The notes under the pieces are model-generated. The model saw only the letters and a program-made list of their open reading frames with translations, was not told the origin of the DNA and did not search any database. Positions 40,961 to 50,143 of a stretch of 64,000 bases of DNA are shown in pieces (the first letter of the stretch is position 1; every line of letters begins with the position of its first letter). Source of the stretch: an uncultured Rhodocyclaceae bacterium (GTDB taxonomy: Bacteria; Pseudomonadota; Gammaproteobacteria; Burkholderiales; Rhodocyclaceae). The position numbers were made by a program, and so were the translations under genes. The DNA is taken from NCBI GenBank assembly GCA_907163225.1, contig OU015322.1, forward strand, positions 372,001 to 436,000, read 5' to 3'.

Positions 40961-41650
40961 ATGCAGATACTTGCCCTCGAAACATCCACCGAACTCGGCA
41001 CCTGTGCGCTTTGGCGTGATGGCGCGCTGTTTGAGCGCACTTGTCCGGCCGGACGCTCGCACTCCGAAACGCTTTTGCCGCTGGTGCGAGAACTGCTGGC
41101 CGAAGCCGGATTGAAGGTTGGCCAGCTGGACGCTATCGCCTTTGGCGTCGGCCCCGGTGCCTTTACCGGCTTGCGCGTCGCCTGTGGCGCGGCGCAGGGA
41201 CTGGCGGTCACCGCCAATCTGCCGCTGATTCCGGTCACCAGTCTCGAAACGATAGCTGCGCTGGCCGGGGCCGAGCGCGTGCTGGCTCTGCTGGATGCGC
41301 GCATGGGCGAGGTTTATGCTGGCCACTATCAACTGGCCGATGGCGGCTATGTGTTGCAAGGTGAAATTCGCGTGGCAGCGCCGGATATCGTCGCGCTGCC
41401 CGACGAGCCGGGCTGGCTGGCCTGCGGCAATGCGATGACGGCTTATCCCGCCCTCGCAGCTCGCTTGAGTGCCGCCGGCGTAGCTGCGCAGTCGGGCGTG
41501 TTGCCGACTGCTGCAGCCGTGGCGCGGCTGGCGGCGCCGCGCGCCATGCGAGGCGAGGGTATCGATGCTGCACTGGCCGCCCCCCTTTACATCCGCGACA
41601 AGGTGGCCAAGACGGTAGCCGAACGACTCAGCGAGGGCGGTCGGGCGTGA
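40961..41650 (+). CDS. tsaB: tRNA threonylcarbamoyladenosine biosynthesis protein TsaB
   Basis: Partner of TsaD in making the universal t6A37 modification of ANN-decoding tRNAs. The 229-residue protein begins MQILALETSTELGTCALW, with RSHSETLLPLVRELL and AFGVGPGAFTGLRVACGAAQG (the ASKHA-like fold). It starts 38 bp after the small exported protein gene and overlaps rimI by four bases. Confidence 0.94.
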   Translation: MQILALETSTELGTCALWRDGALFERTCPAGRSHSETLLPLVRELLAEAGLKVGQLDAIAFGVGPGAFTGLRVACGAAQGLAVTANLPLIPVTSLETIAALAGAERVLALLDARMGEVYAGHYQLADGGYVLQGEIRVAAPDIVALPDEPGWLACGNAMTAYPALAARLSAAGVAAQSGVLPTAAAVARLAAPRAMRGEGIDAALAAPLYIRDKVAKTVAERLSEGGRA

Positions 41651-42108
41651 ATGATTTGAAGATCGCCGCCGAGTTTTTCCCCATGAACGAACGCGATCTC
41701 GACGCGGTTGCGGCGCTTGAGGCCTCGTTACAGGCCTTTCCCTGGATGCGGGTCAATTTCGAGGATTCGCTCAACGCCGGCTATAGCCTCTGGGTGCTGC
41801 GACTGGGCGGAGACCTGATCGGTTTTTCGGTGCTCATGTCGGTGATCGACGAGGCTCATCTGCTGACCATCGGTATCTGCAGGCGCTATCAGGGGCGGGG
41901 CTATGGCGCGCGGATGCTGCGTCACGCGATGGAATGTGCCCGCCTGAGTGGCGCGACTAAATTGTTTCTTGAAGTACGGCCATCAAACGAACGGGCAGTC
42001 GAGCTTTACCGCCACTTCGGATTCAAGCAGGTCGGCCTGCGCAAAGGCTATTATCCGGCCGTGATCGGGCGCGAGGATGCGCTGATTTTTGACAAGGAAC
42101 TGGCATGA
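41647..42108 (+). CDS. rimI: Ribosomal protein alanine N-acetyltransferase RimI
   Basis: GNAT acetyltransferase of 153 residues that acetylates the N-terminus of S18. Acetyl-CoA binding motif A is visible as RRYQGRGYGARMLRHAME, with LEVRPSNERAVELYRHFGF typical of RimI. It is coupled to tsaB before it and to the uracil-DNA glycosylase gene after it by four-base overlaps. tsaB-rimI adjacency is common. Confidence 0.93.
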   Translation: MNDLKIAAEFFPMNERDLDAVAALEASLQAFPWMRVNFEDSLNAGYSLWVLRLGGDLIGFSVLMSVIDEAHLLTIGICRRYQGRGYGARMLRHAMECARLSGATKLFLEVRPSNERAVELYRHFGFKQVGLRKGYYPAVIGREDALIFDKELA

Positions 42109-42896
42109 GCCTGAGCCGCGAACAAATGCTGGTCGAAATGGGGATAACGCCAATCTGGGTGTTGCGCGACACGGCGTCCGAGGCCTCGCCTGTTGTGCCA
42201 GAAATGGCGATCAGCGAGCCGGTAGCAACTGCCAGCAGCACTGTGGAAAAGCCGATTCCGGTTGCTACGAAGCCAATGGCTGCTACTCCGCAAGCCTCGG
42301 CCTCACACGCCCTGATCAATGCCATGGATTGGCCGGCCTTGACCAAGCAGGTTGCCGAATGCCGTGCCTGCCCGCTCTGCCAGCAGCGCAAGCAGGCGGT
42401 TTTTGGGGTCGGTGACGAGAACCCCGATTGGCTTTTCATCGGCGAAGGGCCGGGTGCCGATGAGGATGCTCAGGGCGAGCCTTTTGTCGGTCAGGCCGGC
42501 AAGCTGCTCGACAGCATGCTGGCTTCGCTCGACATCGCCCGCGGCGACCGGGTTTACATTGCCAACGCGGTGAAATGCCGACCGCCGGGCAATCGGACGC
42601 CAGAATCGGCCGAAATGGCGGCCTGTTGGCCCTACCTCGAACGACAGATCGCGCTCCTCAAGCCCAAAATCATCGTGCTACTGGGCAAGGCGGCTGTTCA
42701 TGCCGTGCTGCATGACGACAAGTCGCTGGCTTCGTTGCGAGGTCAGCGCTTTGAACACGCCGGGATTCCCGTGGTGGTGACCTATCACCCGGCCTATCTG
42801 CTGCGTAACCTGCCGGACAAGGCGAAGGCCTGGGAAGATTTGCTGTTTGCCCGCCGTACATTGCGCGAGCAGGCGACGCCCGAGTTGCCGTTCTAA
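42105..42896 (+). CDS. Family 4 uracil-DNA glycosylase with a psi-like N-terminal peptide
   Basis: Fe-S uracil-DNA glycosylase, 263 residues, excising uracil from DNA. The catalytic domain spans about 78-255: Cys86, Cys89 and further Cys near 160 and 176 for the 4Fe-4S cluster, GEGPGADEDAQGEPFVGQAG, NAVKCRPPGNRTP and TYHPAYLLRN. Before it is an unusual N-terminus: residues 6-21 (EQMLVEMGITPIWVLR) resemble the start of DNA polymerase III psi (HolD; QLGITQWSLR in E. coli), joined by a 50-residue Pro/Ala/Val-rich linker. In E. coli holD adjoins rimI, as this gene does. The glycosylase call is firm; the psi link is inference. Confidence 0.9.
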   Translation: MSLSREQMLVEMGITPIWVLRDTASEASPVVPEMAISEPVATASSTVEKPIPVATKPMAATPQASASHALINAMDWPALTKQVAECRACPLCQQRKQAVFGVGDENPDWLFIGEGPGADEDAQGEPFVGQAGKLLDSMLASLDIARGDRVYIANAVKCRPPGNRTPESAEMAACWPYLERQIALLKPKIIVLLGKAAVHAVLHDDKSLASLRGQRFEHAGIPVVVTYHPAYLLRNLPDKAKAWEDLLFARRTLREQATPELPF

Positions 42897-42900
42897 CCGA

Positions 42901-42916
42901 CCGGGCTATTGCCCGG
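42901..42916 (+). other. Hairpin after the uracil-DNA glycosylase gene
   Basis: CCGGGC-TATT-GCCCGG, six GC pairs, five bases after the stop codon. The T-rich sequence begins only 15 bases later, so termination is doubtful. Confidence 0.45.
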
Positions 42917-42929
42917 CATCGGTGTCAAC

Positions 42930-42967
42930 AATTTCGTTTTTGGCTGATTTTTTCTGTTGACCGTAGC
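42930..42967 (-). repeat. Dispersed 35-bp repeat, copy F
   Basis: Minus strand: CTACGGTCAACAGAAAAAAT then CAGCCAAAAACGAAATT. Intergenic, between two convergent genes. Confidence 0.75.
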
Positions 42968-42985
42968 ACTCTGACCGGCGCGCGC

Positions 42986-44251
42986 TCAATGGTGCGCCGA
43001 GTCGTCCAGATGCTGGACGTCGTCCTGTGATTTCTGGTTTTCGATGTGACGCAGGCGGATGACGTACATCAGGCCGCTGACGAACAGGCCGAACAGGGTA
43101 ACGACCCAGTAGATCGACATATCCATCTTGATCATCAGGTAGTACAGCCCGGTCATGATCAGGATGGAAATGTTTTCATTGAAATTCTGTACGGCAATAG
43201 AATGCCCGGCCCCCATCAGGATGTGGCCACGATGCTGGAGCAGGGCGTTCATAGGCACGACGAAGAAGCCCGACAATCCGCCGATCAGGATGAGCAGCGG
43301 CACGGCCAGCCAAAGGTCGCTCACAAAATTCATGACCAGAACGATCAGCCCCATGGCGATGCCGAGTGGGATGACCAGAACCGATTTGCGCAGTGTGATG
43401 AACTTGGCCGCAGCGATAGCACCGACGGCGACGCCGACAGCCACCACACCCTGCAGCATCGACGCCTTGGAGAGGCCAAGACCGAGCGCAGTTTCCGACC
43501 ATTTGATGACAATGAATTGCAGCGTCGCGCCAGCCCCCCAGAACAGCGTGGTGACGGCCAGCGAGATCTGTCCAAGCCGGTCGCGCCAGAGCAGCATCAG
43601 ACAGTGGTTGAATTCGTGAATAAGGTAAATCGGGTTCTTTTTCAGCGCCTTGTGATCAACGCCGGTATCCGGAATGTAGAGATTGAACGCGGCAGCCAGA
43701 AGATAGAGCACCGCAACGACGGAAAGCGCCATTTCACCGATCGTGTCCACACCGGTATCAATCAACGGAAAATCGAAAGCAAGCAGGCTCTGCGCAACCT
43801 CCGGGCGTATCAGCGTACCGCCGATGACGACGCCAAGAATGATGGCACCAACCGTCAGGCCTTCGATCCAGCCATTGGCTACCACGAGCAGGCGGTGCGG
43901 CAGGTATTCAGTCAGGATGCCGTATTTGGCGGGCGAATAGGCCGCAGCACCCAGGCCAACGACGGCATAGGCAACCAGCGGATGGGCACCGAAGAACATC
44001 ATGCTGCAGCCGACGATCTTGATGGTGTTGCTGATCAACATGACCCGGCCCTTGGGCATCGAGTCGGCAAAAGCCCCAACGAACGCGGCCAGCAGCACGT
44101 AGGAAACGGTAAAAAATGTTTTGAGCAGCGGTTCGTATTCCGACGGTGCCTGCATCTCGCGCAGGGCGGCGATGGCGGCAATCAGCAGGGCATTGTCGGC
44201 CAGCGCTGAGAAAAACTGCGCAGCCATGATGATGTAGAAGCCGAACGGCAC
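42986..44251 (-). CDS. lplT: Lysophospholipid transporter LplT-like, major facilitator superfamily
   Basis: Inner-membrane flippase for lysophospholipids in the family's known members. The product has about 12 hydrophobic segments over 421 residues; GFYIIMAAQFFSALADNALL is the family's N-terminal helix. GTG 44251 is chosen because LplT proteins start just before this helix and AAGAGA lies upstream; a frame extending to 44353 would add 34 charged residues not typical of the family. No aas acyltransferase is adjacent. The substrate is inferred. Confidence 0.8.
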   Translation of the reverse strand: MPFGFYIIMAAQFFSALADNALLIAAIAALREMQAPSEYEPLLKTFFTVSYVLLAAFVGAFADSMPKGRVMLISNTIKIVGCSMMFFGAHPLVAYAVVGLGAAAYSPAKYGILTEYLPHRLLVVANGWIEGLTVGAIILGVVIGGTLIRPEVAQSLLAFDFPLIDTGVDTIGEMALSVVAVLYLLAAAFNLYIPDTGVDHKALKKNPIYLIHEFNHCLMLLWRDRLGQISLAVTTLFWGAGATLQFIVIKWSETALGLGLSKASMLQGVVAVGVAVGAIAAAKFITLRKSVLVIPLGIAMGLIVLVMNFVSDLWLAVPLLILIGGLSGFFVVPMNALLQHRGHILMGAGHSIAVQNFNENISILIMTGLYYLMIKMDMSIYWVVTLFGLFVSGLMYVIRLRHIENQKSQDDVQHLDDSAHH

Positions 44252-44652
44252 GGAATAGTTGTCTCTTATATATGACTTTGGGCGAGGTTTATACCACGCT
44301 GAGAATTCGGCGCAAGGCTTGCGCGATCGTCGTTGTTGTGCATCGTTGCGCAATTCCCGCTTGAAAGAATTGAGCCTAGGTAGCGCCAGTTAAGGCTTGA
44401 TGACAGCCAGTGGCAAAGACTGCCAACAATGTGAGGCAACATGCTGCAACAATAAGCTAAAAAGGCTGACCGAAATTCCCCGAGGGTGCTGAGTGGCTCC
44501 TGGACACAAGACAGCCTGCAACGCTGGCGCTTCGCTTTGGATGCCCGCACTGCCACGGTCAACCGGAAATTTTGCCCAATTTTGTAGTTCCCCGCCGGAA
44601 GAACGGCGGAATGTGATTGAATATTGGCCGCACACACCCAGGAGAAAAAATC
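44252..44652. other. 401-bp intergenic region between lplT and the LysR gene
   Basis: Divergent promoter region. It contains a TATATA-type -10 close to the lplT start on the minus strand, an odd palindrome GCGCAAG-G-CTTGCGC (44310-44324), dispersed repeat copy G (44553-44584) and a hairpin CCGCC/GGCGG (about 44591-44611). No gene or RNA gene recognised. Confidence 0.6.
44553..44584 (+). repeat. Dispersed 35-bp repeat, copy G
   Basis: CCACGGTCAACCGGAAATTT then TGCCCAATTTT. Intergenic, upstream of the LysR gene. Confidence 0.7.
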
Positions 44653-45555
44653 ATGGCTGACCGGCGTTTGCAGGTCTTTCATGCCGTCGCCAAACATTTG
44701 AGCTTTACGCGGGCCGCTGATGCCTTGTTCATGACGCAGCCTGCCGTGACGTTCCAGATCAAACAACTGGAAGAGCAGTTCAGCACGCGCCTGTTCGAGC
44801 GGCGGCATGGCAGCATTGCGCTGACGCCGGCGGGCGAACTGGTGCGCTCATATGCCGAAAAAATCCTCGCGCTGTCCGATGAAATGGAAACGCGGCTTTC
44901 CGAAATGACCGGCGAAATGCGCGGCCCGCTCCTTGTCGGCGCCAGTACGACTATCGCCGAATTCATGTTGCCGCGCGTACTGGGTGAGTTCAACGCGCTT
45001 TACCCGCAGGTTCGGGCGCGGCTGATCGTCGCCAACTCCGAGAGCATTGAAGGGCGAGTCGCTGAACACACGCTGGATGTCGGGCTGATCGAGGCGCCGG
45101 CGAAGCTGGGCGGGCTGGCCAGCCAGGTTTGCTGTGAAGATGAGCTGCGGGCGATCTGCGCGCCGGACTATCCGCTGGCGGGCATGAAATCCGTGTCGCC
45201 CAAGGCGCTGGCGGACTATGAATTCATTTCGCGCGAGCCGGGTTCCGGGACGCGCGAAATCACCGACTTTTATTTCCGCAGCCACGATATCGCGCCAGAG
45301 ACGCTGAAAACGCAGATGGAACTGGGCAGCCCGGAAGCCCTGAAGGGCGTGGTGGCGACCGGCCTGGGTTTTGCCATCGTGTCGCGTGCGGTCGCCGAGA
45401 AGGAAGTACAGCTCGGCGAACTGATCGCCATTCCGCTGAAACCCGCCTTGAAGCGCAGTCTGTATCTGATTTTTCCGCAGGATCGTTTCCAGTCCCGACT
45501 GGCCGCAACCTTCATCGAATTCGCCAAGAAGAAATTGAAAGAAATCGCTTTATGA
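44653..45555 (+). CDS. LysR-family transcriptional regulator
   Basis: A 300-residue regulator. N-terminal winged helix (about 1-65: MADRRLQVFHAVAKHLSFTR, AADALFMTQPAVTFQIKQLE) and a periplasmic-binding-like effector domain (about 88-295). AGGAGAAAAAATC precedes the ATG. The effector part (GASTTIAEFMLPRVLGEF, EPGSGTREITDFYF) resembles CysL/YeiE-type regulators, suggesting a sulfur or anion-related effector, but this is weak. It overlaps alr by four bases in the same direction, so alr is not a typical divergent target. Confidence 0.88.
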   Translation: MADRRLQVFHAVAKHLSFTRAADALFMTQPAVTFQIKQLEEQFSTRLFERRHGSIALTPAGELVRSYAEKILALSDEMETRLSEMTGEMRGPLLVGASTTIAEFMLPRVLGEFNALYPQVRARLIVANSESIEGRVAEHTLDVGLIEAPAKLGGLASQVCCEDELRAICAPDYPLAGMKSVSPKALADYEFISREPGSGTREITDFYFRSHDIAPETLKTQMELGSPEALKGVVATGLGFAIVSRAVAEKEVQLGELIAIPLKPALKRSLYLIFPQDRFQSRLAATFIEFAKKKLKEIAL

Positions 45556-46664
45556 AAACATCGCGTCCCATTCGTGCGCGCATCGCGCCGACCGCGATTC
45601 TCCAGAACTACCGGCTGGCCAAGCGGCACGCGTCAAACTCGAAAGCGTGGGCGGTCGTCAAGGCCAATGCCTACGGCCACGGACAGTGGCGGGCGGTCGA
45701 TGCGTTGCGCGCCGAGGCCGATGGTTTTGCCTTGCTCGAATGCGAAAACGCCCTTGCCCTGCGCGAAGCTGGCGTTACCCAGCCCATCCTGCTGCTCGAA
45801 GGCATCTTCAGCGCGCGCGATGTGCGGGCGATGGTCGAGCATCGCCTGACCAGCGTGGTTCATTGCCTGGAGCAGCTTGAGCTGCTGCTCGGCAATACGC
45901 CGGCCGGGGCGCCGATTTCGCTGTACCTCAAGCTCAATACCGGCATGAACCGACTGGGCTTCACCGCCGCCAGTCTGACCAAGGCGAGGCAGATGCTGGA
46001 GAAACTCCCGCAAGCCGAGGTCACGATGATGACCCATTTTGCCGAAGCCGATGGTGAGCGCGGTGTTGCCTGGCAAGTCGAGCGCTTCCAACAGATGACC
46101 GGCGACTGGCGCGGCCCGGTCAGCCTGGCCAATTCGGCCGCCATCCTCCGCCATCCGCAAACCCAGGGCAACTGGGTTCGACCGGGCATCATGATTTATG
46201 GCGCCAGCCCCTTTGCCGAACAGAGCGCCACCGAGCTGGGTTTGCAGCCGGCGATGACGCTGGAGAGCGCCATCATCGGCGTCCAGGAACTGGCGGTCGG
46301 CGACCGCGTCGGTTATGGCGGCGGTTTTACAGCCGACAAGCCGATGCGTATCGGCGTTGTTGCCTGCGGCTATGCTGACGGTTACCCGCGCCATGCGCCG
46401 AGCGGCACGCCGATTGCCGTCCTTGGTCTGCGGACGAAAACGGTGGGTCGGGTGTCGATGGACATGCTGGCCTGTGATTTGACCGACATTCCCGAAGCCG
46501 GCATCGGCGCCCCGGTGACGCTGTGGGGCGAGGGCATTGCCGGCAGCGTGCCGGCGGATGAAGTGGCCACGGCGGCTGGCACCATCGCCTACGAACTGTT
46601 CTGCGCCCTGGCGCCCCGCGTCCCGGTCAGCCTGGACGAGACTTCCACGGTCAACCGGAAATAA
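45552..46664 (+). CDS. alr: Alanine racemase
   Basis: PLP enzyme supplying D-alanine for peptidoglycan. The 370-residue protein has the PLP lysine in VVKANAYGHGQW near residue 34, the LKLNTGMNRLGF block, the catalytic Tyr region near YGGGFTADKPMRIGVVACGY (cited by ends YGGGFTA and VVACGYADGYPR) and RVSMDMLACDL. It overlaps the LysR gene by four bases and radA by one. Its last residues STVNRK and stop codon come from dispersed repeat copy H. Confidence 0.95.
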   Translation: MKTSRPIRARIAPTAILQNYRLAKRHASNSKAWAVVKANAYGHGQWRAVDALRAEADGFALLECENALALREAGVTQPILLLEGIFSARDVRAMVEHRLTSVVHCLEQLELLLGNTPAGAPISLYLKLNTGMNRLGFTAASLTKARQMLEKLPQAEVTMMTHFAEADGERGVAWQVERFQQMTGDWRGPVSLANSAAILRHPQTQGNWVRPGIMIYGASPFAEQSATELGLQPAMTLESAIIGVQELAVGDRVGYGGGFTADKPMRIGVVACGYADGYPRHAPSGTPIAVLGLRTKTVGRVSMDMLACDLTDIPEAGIGAPVTLWGEGIAGSVPADEVATAAGTIAYELFCALAPRVPVSLDETSTVNRK

Positions 46665-46680
46665 TGGCCAAAATCAAAAC
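46645..46680 (+). repeat. Dispersed 35-bp repeat, copy H, across the alr/radA junction
   Basis: CCACGGTCAACCGGAAATAA followed by TGGCCAAAATCAAAAC. It provides the alr C-terminus and stop, and the radA start codon with the codons for MAKIKT. Confidence 0.8.
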
Positions 46681-48025
46681 AATTTATAGCTGCACCGAGT
46701 GCGGCGCGACCAGCCCGAAGTGGCAGGGCCAGTGCCCCGGCTGCAACGATTGGAACACACTGGTCGAAACCGTCGCCGAAAAGGCCCCGACCAACAGCCG
46801 CTTCGAATCGCTGGCGCCAACGGCCAAATTGCAGAATCTGTCGGAGATCGAGGCGCGCGAAGTCGAACGCATCGCTACCGGCATCGGCGAATTCGACCGG
46901 GCGCTCGGTGGCGGGCTGGTCAATGGCGCCGTCGTACTGATCGGCGGCGATCCCGGTATCGGCAAGAGCACGCTATTGCTGCAGGCGTTGGCCCATCTGT
47001 CGGTGGACAACAAGGTGCTCTACGTCAGCGGCGAAGAATCGGGTGAGCAGGTCGCCCTGCGTGCCCGCCGCCTTGGTCTGGACACCCGTCGCCTGCAATT
47101 GATGGCCGAAATCAACCTGGAACGCATCCTCGCCACGCTGCAGGCAGAAAAGCCGGCGGTCGCCGTCATCGACTCGATCCAGACGCTATGGTCCGACCAG
47201 CTTTCCAGCGCACCCGGCTCGGTGGCGCAGGTACGCGAATGCGCGGCACAGCTGACCCGGCTGGCCAAGCAGGCCGGCATCACGGTGATTCTCGTCGGCC
47301 ACGTGACGAAGGAGGGCGCCCTGGCCGGGCCGCGCGTGCTTGAACACATCGTCGATACGGTGCTCTATTTTGAAGGCGATACCCATTCCAGTTTCCGCCT
47401 CGTCCGGGCGGTCAAGAACCGCTTTGGCGCAGTCAATGAACTTGGCGTTTTCGCCATGACCGACAAGGGGCTGAAGGGCGTTAACAACCCGTCAGCGCTA
47501 TTCCTCTCCCATCACGGGCAAGACGTTGCCGGTTCCTGCGTGATGGTCACGCAGGAGGGAACGCGGCCGTTGCTGGTCGAAATCCAGGCGCTGGTTGATA
47601 CCTCGCATGGCAATCCGCGACGGTTGACCGTCGGCCTCGATCCACAACGGCTGGCGATGCTGCTGGCCGTTTTGCATCGCCATGCTGGCATCGTGTGCTT
47701 CGATCAGGATGTTTTTGTCAATGCGGTCGGTGGCGTCAAGATCACCGAGCCAGCAGCCGATTTGGCGGTATTGCTATCGATAACATCTTCATTAAAAAAC
47801 AAACCGTTGCCATCGAAACTTATTGTTTTTGGTGAAGTTGGTTTGGCGGGTGAAATCCGCCCCGCACCGCGCGGCCAGGAGCGCTTGAAGGAATCTGCCA
47901 AACTCGGTTTTACCCGCGCCCTGATACCCGAGGCAAATCGGCCCAAACAGGCCATCGCCGGCATGGAGGTTATTGCCGTCAAACGCGTCGAAGAGGCGGT
48001 GGCGCGGATTCGCGAGATGGAATAA
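46664..48025 (+). CDS. radA: DNA repair protein RadA
   Basis: RecA-related branch migration helicase, 453 residues. Zinc finger CTECGATSPKWQGQCPGC at 10-27, Walker A GGDPGIGKSTLLLQ near 99, the RadA-specific KNRFGAVNELGVF motif near 252, and a C-terminal Lon-like domain (VFGEVGLAGEIRPAPRGQ). The ATG overlaps the alr stop (TAATG). No ribosome binding site of its own is evident, so coupling to alr is likely. Confidence 0.96.
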   Translation: MAKIKTIYSCTECGATSPKWQGQCPGCNDWNTLVETVAEKAPTNSRFESLAPTAKLQNLSEIEAREVERIATGIGEFDRALGGGLVNGAVVLIGGDPGIGKSTLLLQALAHLSVDNKVLYVSGEESGEQVALRARRLGLDTRRLQLMAEINLERILATLQAEKPAVAVIDSIQTLWSDQLSSAPGSVAQVRECAAQLTRLAKQAGITVILVGHVTKEGALAGPRVLEHIVDTVLYFEGDTHSSFRLVRAVKNRFGAVNELGVFAMTDKGLKGVNNPSALFLSHHGQDVAGSCVMVTQEGTRPLLVEIQALVDTSHGNPRRLTVGLDPQRLAMLLAVLHRHAGIVCFDQDVFVNAVGGVKITEPAADLAVLLSITSSLKNKPLPSKLIVFGEVGLAGEIRPAPRGQERLKESAKLGFTRALIPEANRPKQAIAGMEVIAVKRVEEAVARIREME

Positions 48026-48052
48026 GCTCGCGGGATACTCCTTTCGGCCTAT

Positions 48053-50143
48053 ATGTTTAATCTTTCGCGCTATTTCTCGACCGTCAGTTTCATCCTGATC
48101 GTACTGGCGGCTGGGGTACTCGGCCCGCTTTACCAGAAACTGTCGCTGCAGCAGATGCAGGATCTGGCCGAAGGCCGCAATGTCGCGATGGCGCAGGTTT
48201 TTCAAAACTCCCTGCATCGCTCACTGGCTTCGCTGATGAGCAACTCGATGGGGCAGGACATCAATTTTCTCAAGCAGTCGACCGAGGCAAGTCAGTTGCG
48301 CGCCAGCGTGCTCGACTTGATGCGTGATACGGCGATCACCAAAGTCAAAATCTACAACCGTCTGGGCAACACGGTTTTTTCGACCGATAGCGCGCAAATT
48401 GGCGAGAGTCGGCTGGGCAACCCGGGCTTTGGTTCGGCGATGAGCGGACAGGTGTTCAGTAATCTGACTCACCGAAACAATATTGACAGCTTCGAAGGCG
48501 CCCTGGTTGATGTCGACGTGCTGTCCAGCTACGTCCCCATTCGCGGCAAGGACAGTGCTGTCGAAGGCGTTCTGGAGCTCTATCAAAACGTGACGCCCTT
48601 CGTCACTCAGCTGAACCGCAGCCTGTGGCTGGTTACAGCCGGTGTCGTGGTGGTGTTTGCGCTGCTTTATTTGATGCAGTTTCTGGTGGTCCGGCGCGCT
48701 CAAGGGATTCTGGAGGATCAGGAGGGTCGCATCACGGCCGCCCGCGATACCCTTGAGATTCAGGTAGCGGCGCGTACCGATGAGCTGAAGCGGACCAATA
48801 ACCAGCTCGAAGGCGAAATTTCAGAACGCCGGCAGGCGCAAAGCAAACTCAATTATCTGGCCTATCACGATCCACTGACCGGGCTGGCCAACCGCCGCTG
48901 TTTTATCGAGCGGCTTGAAGAGAGCCTGCGTGAAACGGCACGCCGCAAGGAGCGCCTGGCCGTGCTCTTCATCGATCTCGACCAGTTCAAGCAGGTCAAT
49001 GATTCGCTTGGCCACGGCGTTGGTGATGAATTGCTGGTCTCCGTGGCGTCCCGCCTGTCCGAGCATGTGCGCCTGATCGACATGCTGGCCCGACTCGGGG
49101 GAGACGAGTTTATCTGTCTGATGGAAGGTGTGCGCAGCGAAGACGAGGTTAAATTGCTCGCCCGCGAAATTCTTGCTGCCTTCGAATTCCCCTTCAAGCT
49201 CGGTGATCACGAGCTGTTTTTGAGCGCCTCAGTCGGCATCAGCCAGTCACCGGGCGATGGCGACAGCGTGCTGGCGCTGATGCGCAATGCCGATACGGCG
49301 ATGTATCGCGCCAAGGCGTCGGGGCGTGGCAATTACCATTTCTACACACCGGAGATGACGCGCAACGCGCAGGAACGCATCCAGATGGAAAACCTGCTGC
49401 GCCGTGCGCTGGAGAATGGCGAGCTATCGGTGCACCTGCAACCGCAGGTTGAAGCCGGCAGCGGCCGTCTGGTCGGCGCCGAGGCGCTGGTGCGCTGGAA
49501 CAGCCCGGAACTTGGCCTCGTCATGCCGATGCGTTTCATCCCGCTGGCTGAGGATTCGGGCCTGATCGTCGGGCTTGGCAACTGGGTCCTGCGCGAAACC
49601 TGCCGTCAGGTGATGCTTTGGCGCGCCAGCGGCTTCGATCTACCGCAGGTCGCCGTCAATCTGTCGGCCAAACAACTGGAACGTCCGGAATTTATCGATG
49701 TACTGAGCCAGATTCTTGCAGAAACCGGCATGGAGCCATTCCGCCTCAAGCTTGAACTGACTGAGTCCGTGGTGATGGCGGTAAGCGGCGATGCTTTCGC
49801 CTTGCTTGAACGCTTGCGCGATCTCGGCATTGGTCTGTCGCTCGATGATTTCGGTACCGGCTATTCATCATTGAGTTACCTGAAAATGCTGCCGGTTCAG
49901 CAGTTGAAAATTGACCGCTCCTTTGTCGAGGGAATTGGCAAAAACCCGGGCGACGAGGCGATCATCAAGACCGTGATGGAACTCGCCCGCAGCCTGGATT
50001 TCGAGGTCATTGCCGAAGGTGTCGAAACGGCCGAGCAGGCCGATTTTCTGAGGACGCTCGGTTGCCACCAATTGCAGGGCCATCTGCACGGTCGCGCCGT
50101 CGCGCCCGCCGAGTTTCGCGCCCGCTGGTCGGTTCGTTTGTGA
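48053..50143 (+). CDS. Membrane-anchored GGDEF-EAL protein
   Basis: Bifunctional-type c-di-GMP protein of 696 residues. Two membrane helices (about 8-28 and 190-212) enclose a periplasmic sensor domain of about 160 residues; a coiled coil follows (about 220-265), then GGDEF (about 265-430, intact RLGGDEFICLME near 347-358) and EAL (about 445-690) with [25 protein letters not shown] and VIAEGVETAEQ. Both active sites look complete. It starts 27 bp after radA and its stop shares a base with the start of the permease gene (TGATG). Confidence 0.92.
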   Translation: MFNLSRYFSTVSFILIVLAAGVLGPLYQKLSLQQMQDLAEGRNVAMAQVFQNSLHRSLASLMSNSMGQDINFLKQSTEASQLRASVLDLMRDTAITKVKIYNRLGNTVFSTDSAQIGESRLGNPGFGSAMSGQVFSNLTHRNNIDSFEGALVDVDVLSSYVPIRGKDSAVEGVLELYQNVTPFVTQLNRSLWLVTAGVVVVFALLYLMQFLVVRRAQGILEDQEGRITAARDTLEIQVAARTDELKRTNNQLEGEISERRQAQSKLNYLAYHDPLTGLANRRCFIERLEESLRETARRKERLAVLFIDLDQFKQVNDSLGHGVGDELLVSVASRLSEHVRLIDMLARLGGDEFICLMEGVRSEDEVKLLAREILAAFEFPFKLGDHELFLSASVGISQSPGDGDSVLALMRNADTAMYRAKASGRGNYHFYTPEMTRNAQERIQMENLLRRALENGELSVHLQPQVEAGSGRLVGAEALVRWNSPELGLVMPMRFIPLAEDSGLIVGLGNWVLRETCRQVMLWRASGFDLPQVAVNLSAKQLERPEFIDVLSQILAETGMEPFRLKLELTESVVMAVSGDAFALLERLRDLGIGLSLDDFGTGYSSLSYLKMLPVQQLKIDRSFVEGIGKNPGDEAIIKTVMELARSLDFEVIAEGVETAEQADFLRTLGCHQLQGHLHGRAVAPAEFRARWSVRL

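Noticed and set aside
47620-47640. GGTTGACCGT in radA
   Set aside because: It encodes the conserved RRLTVGLD segment of RadA.
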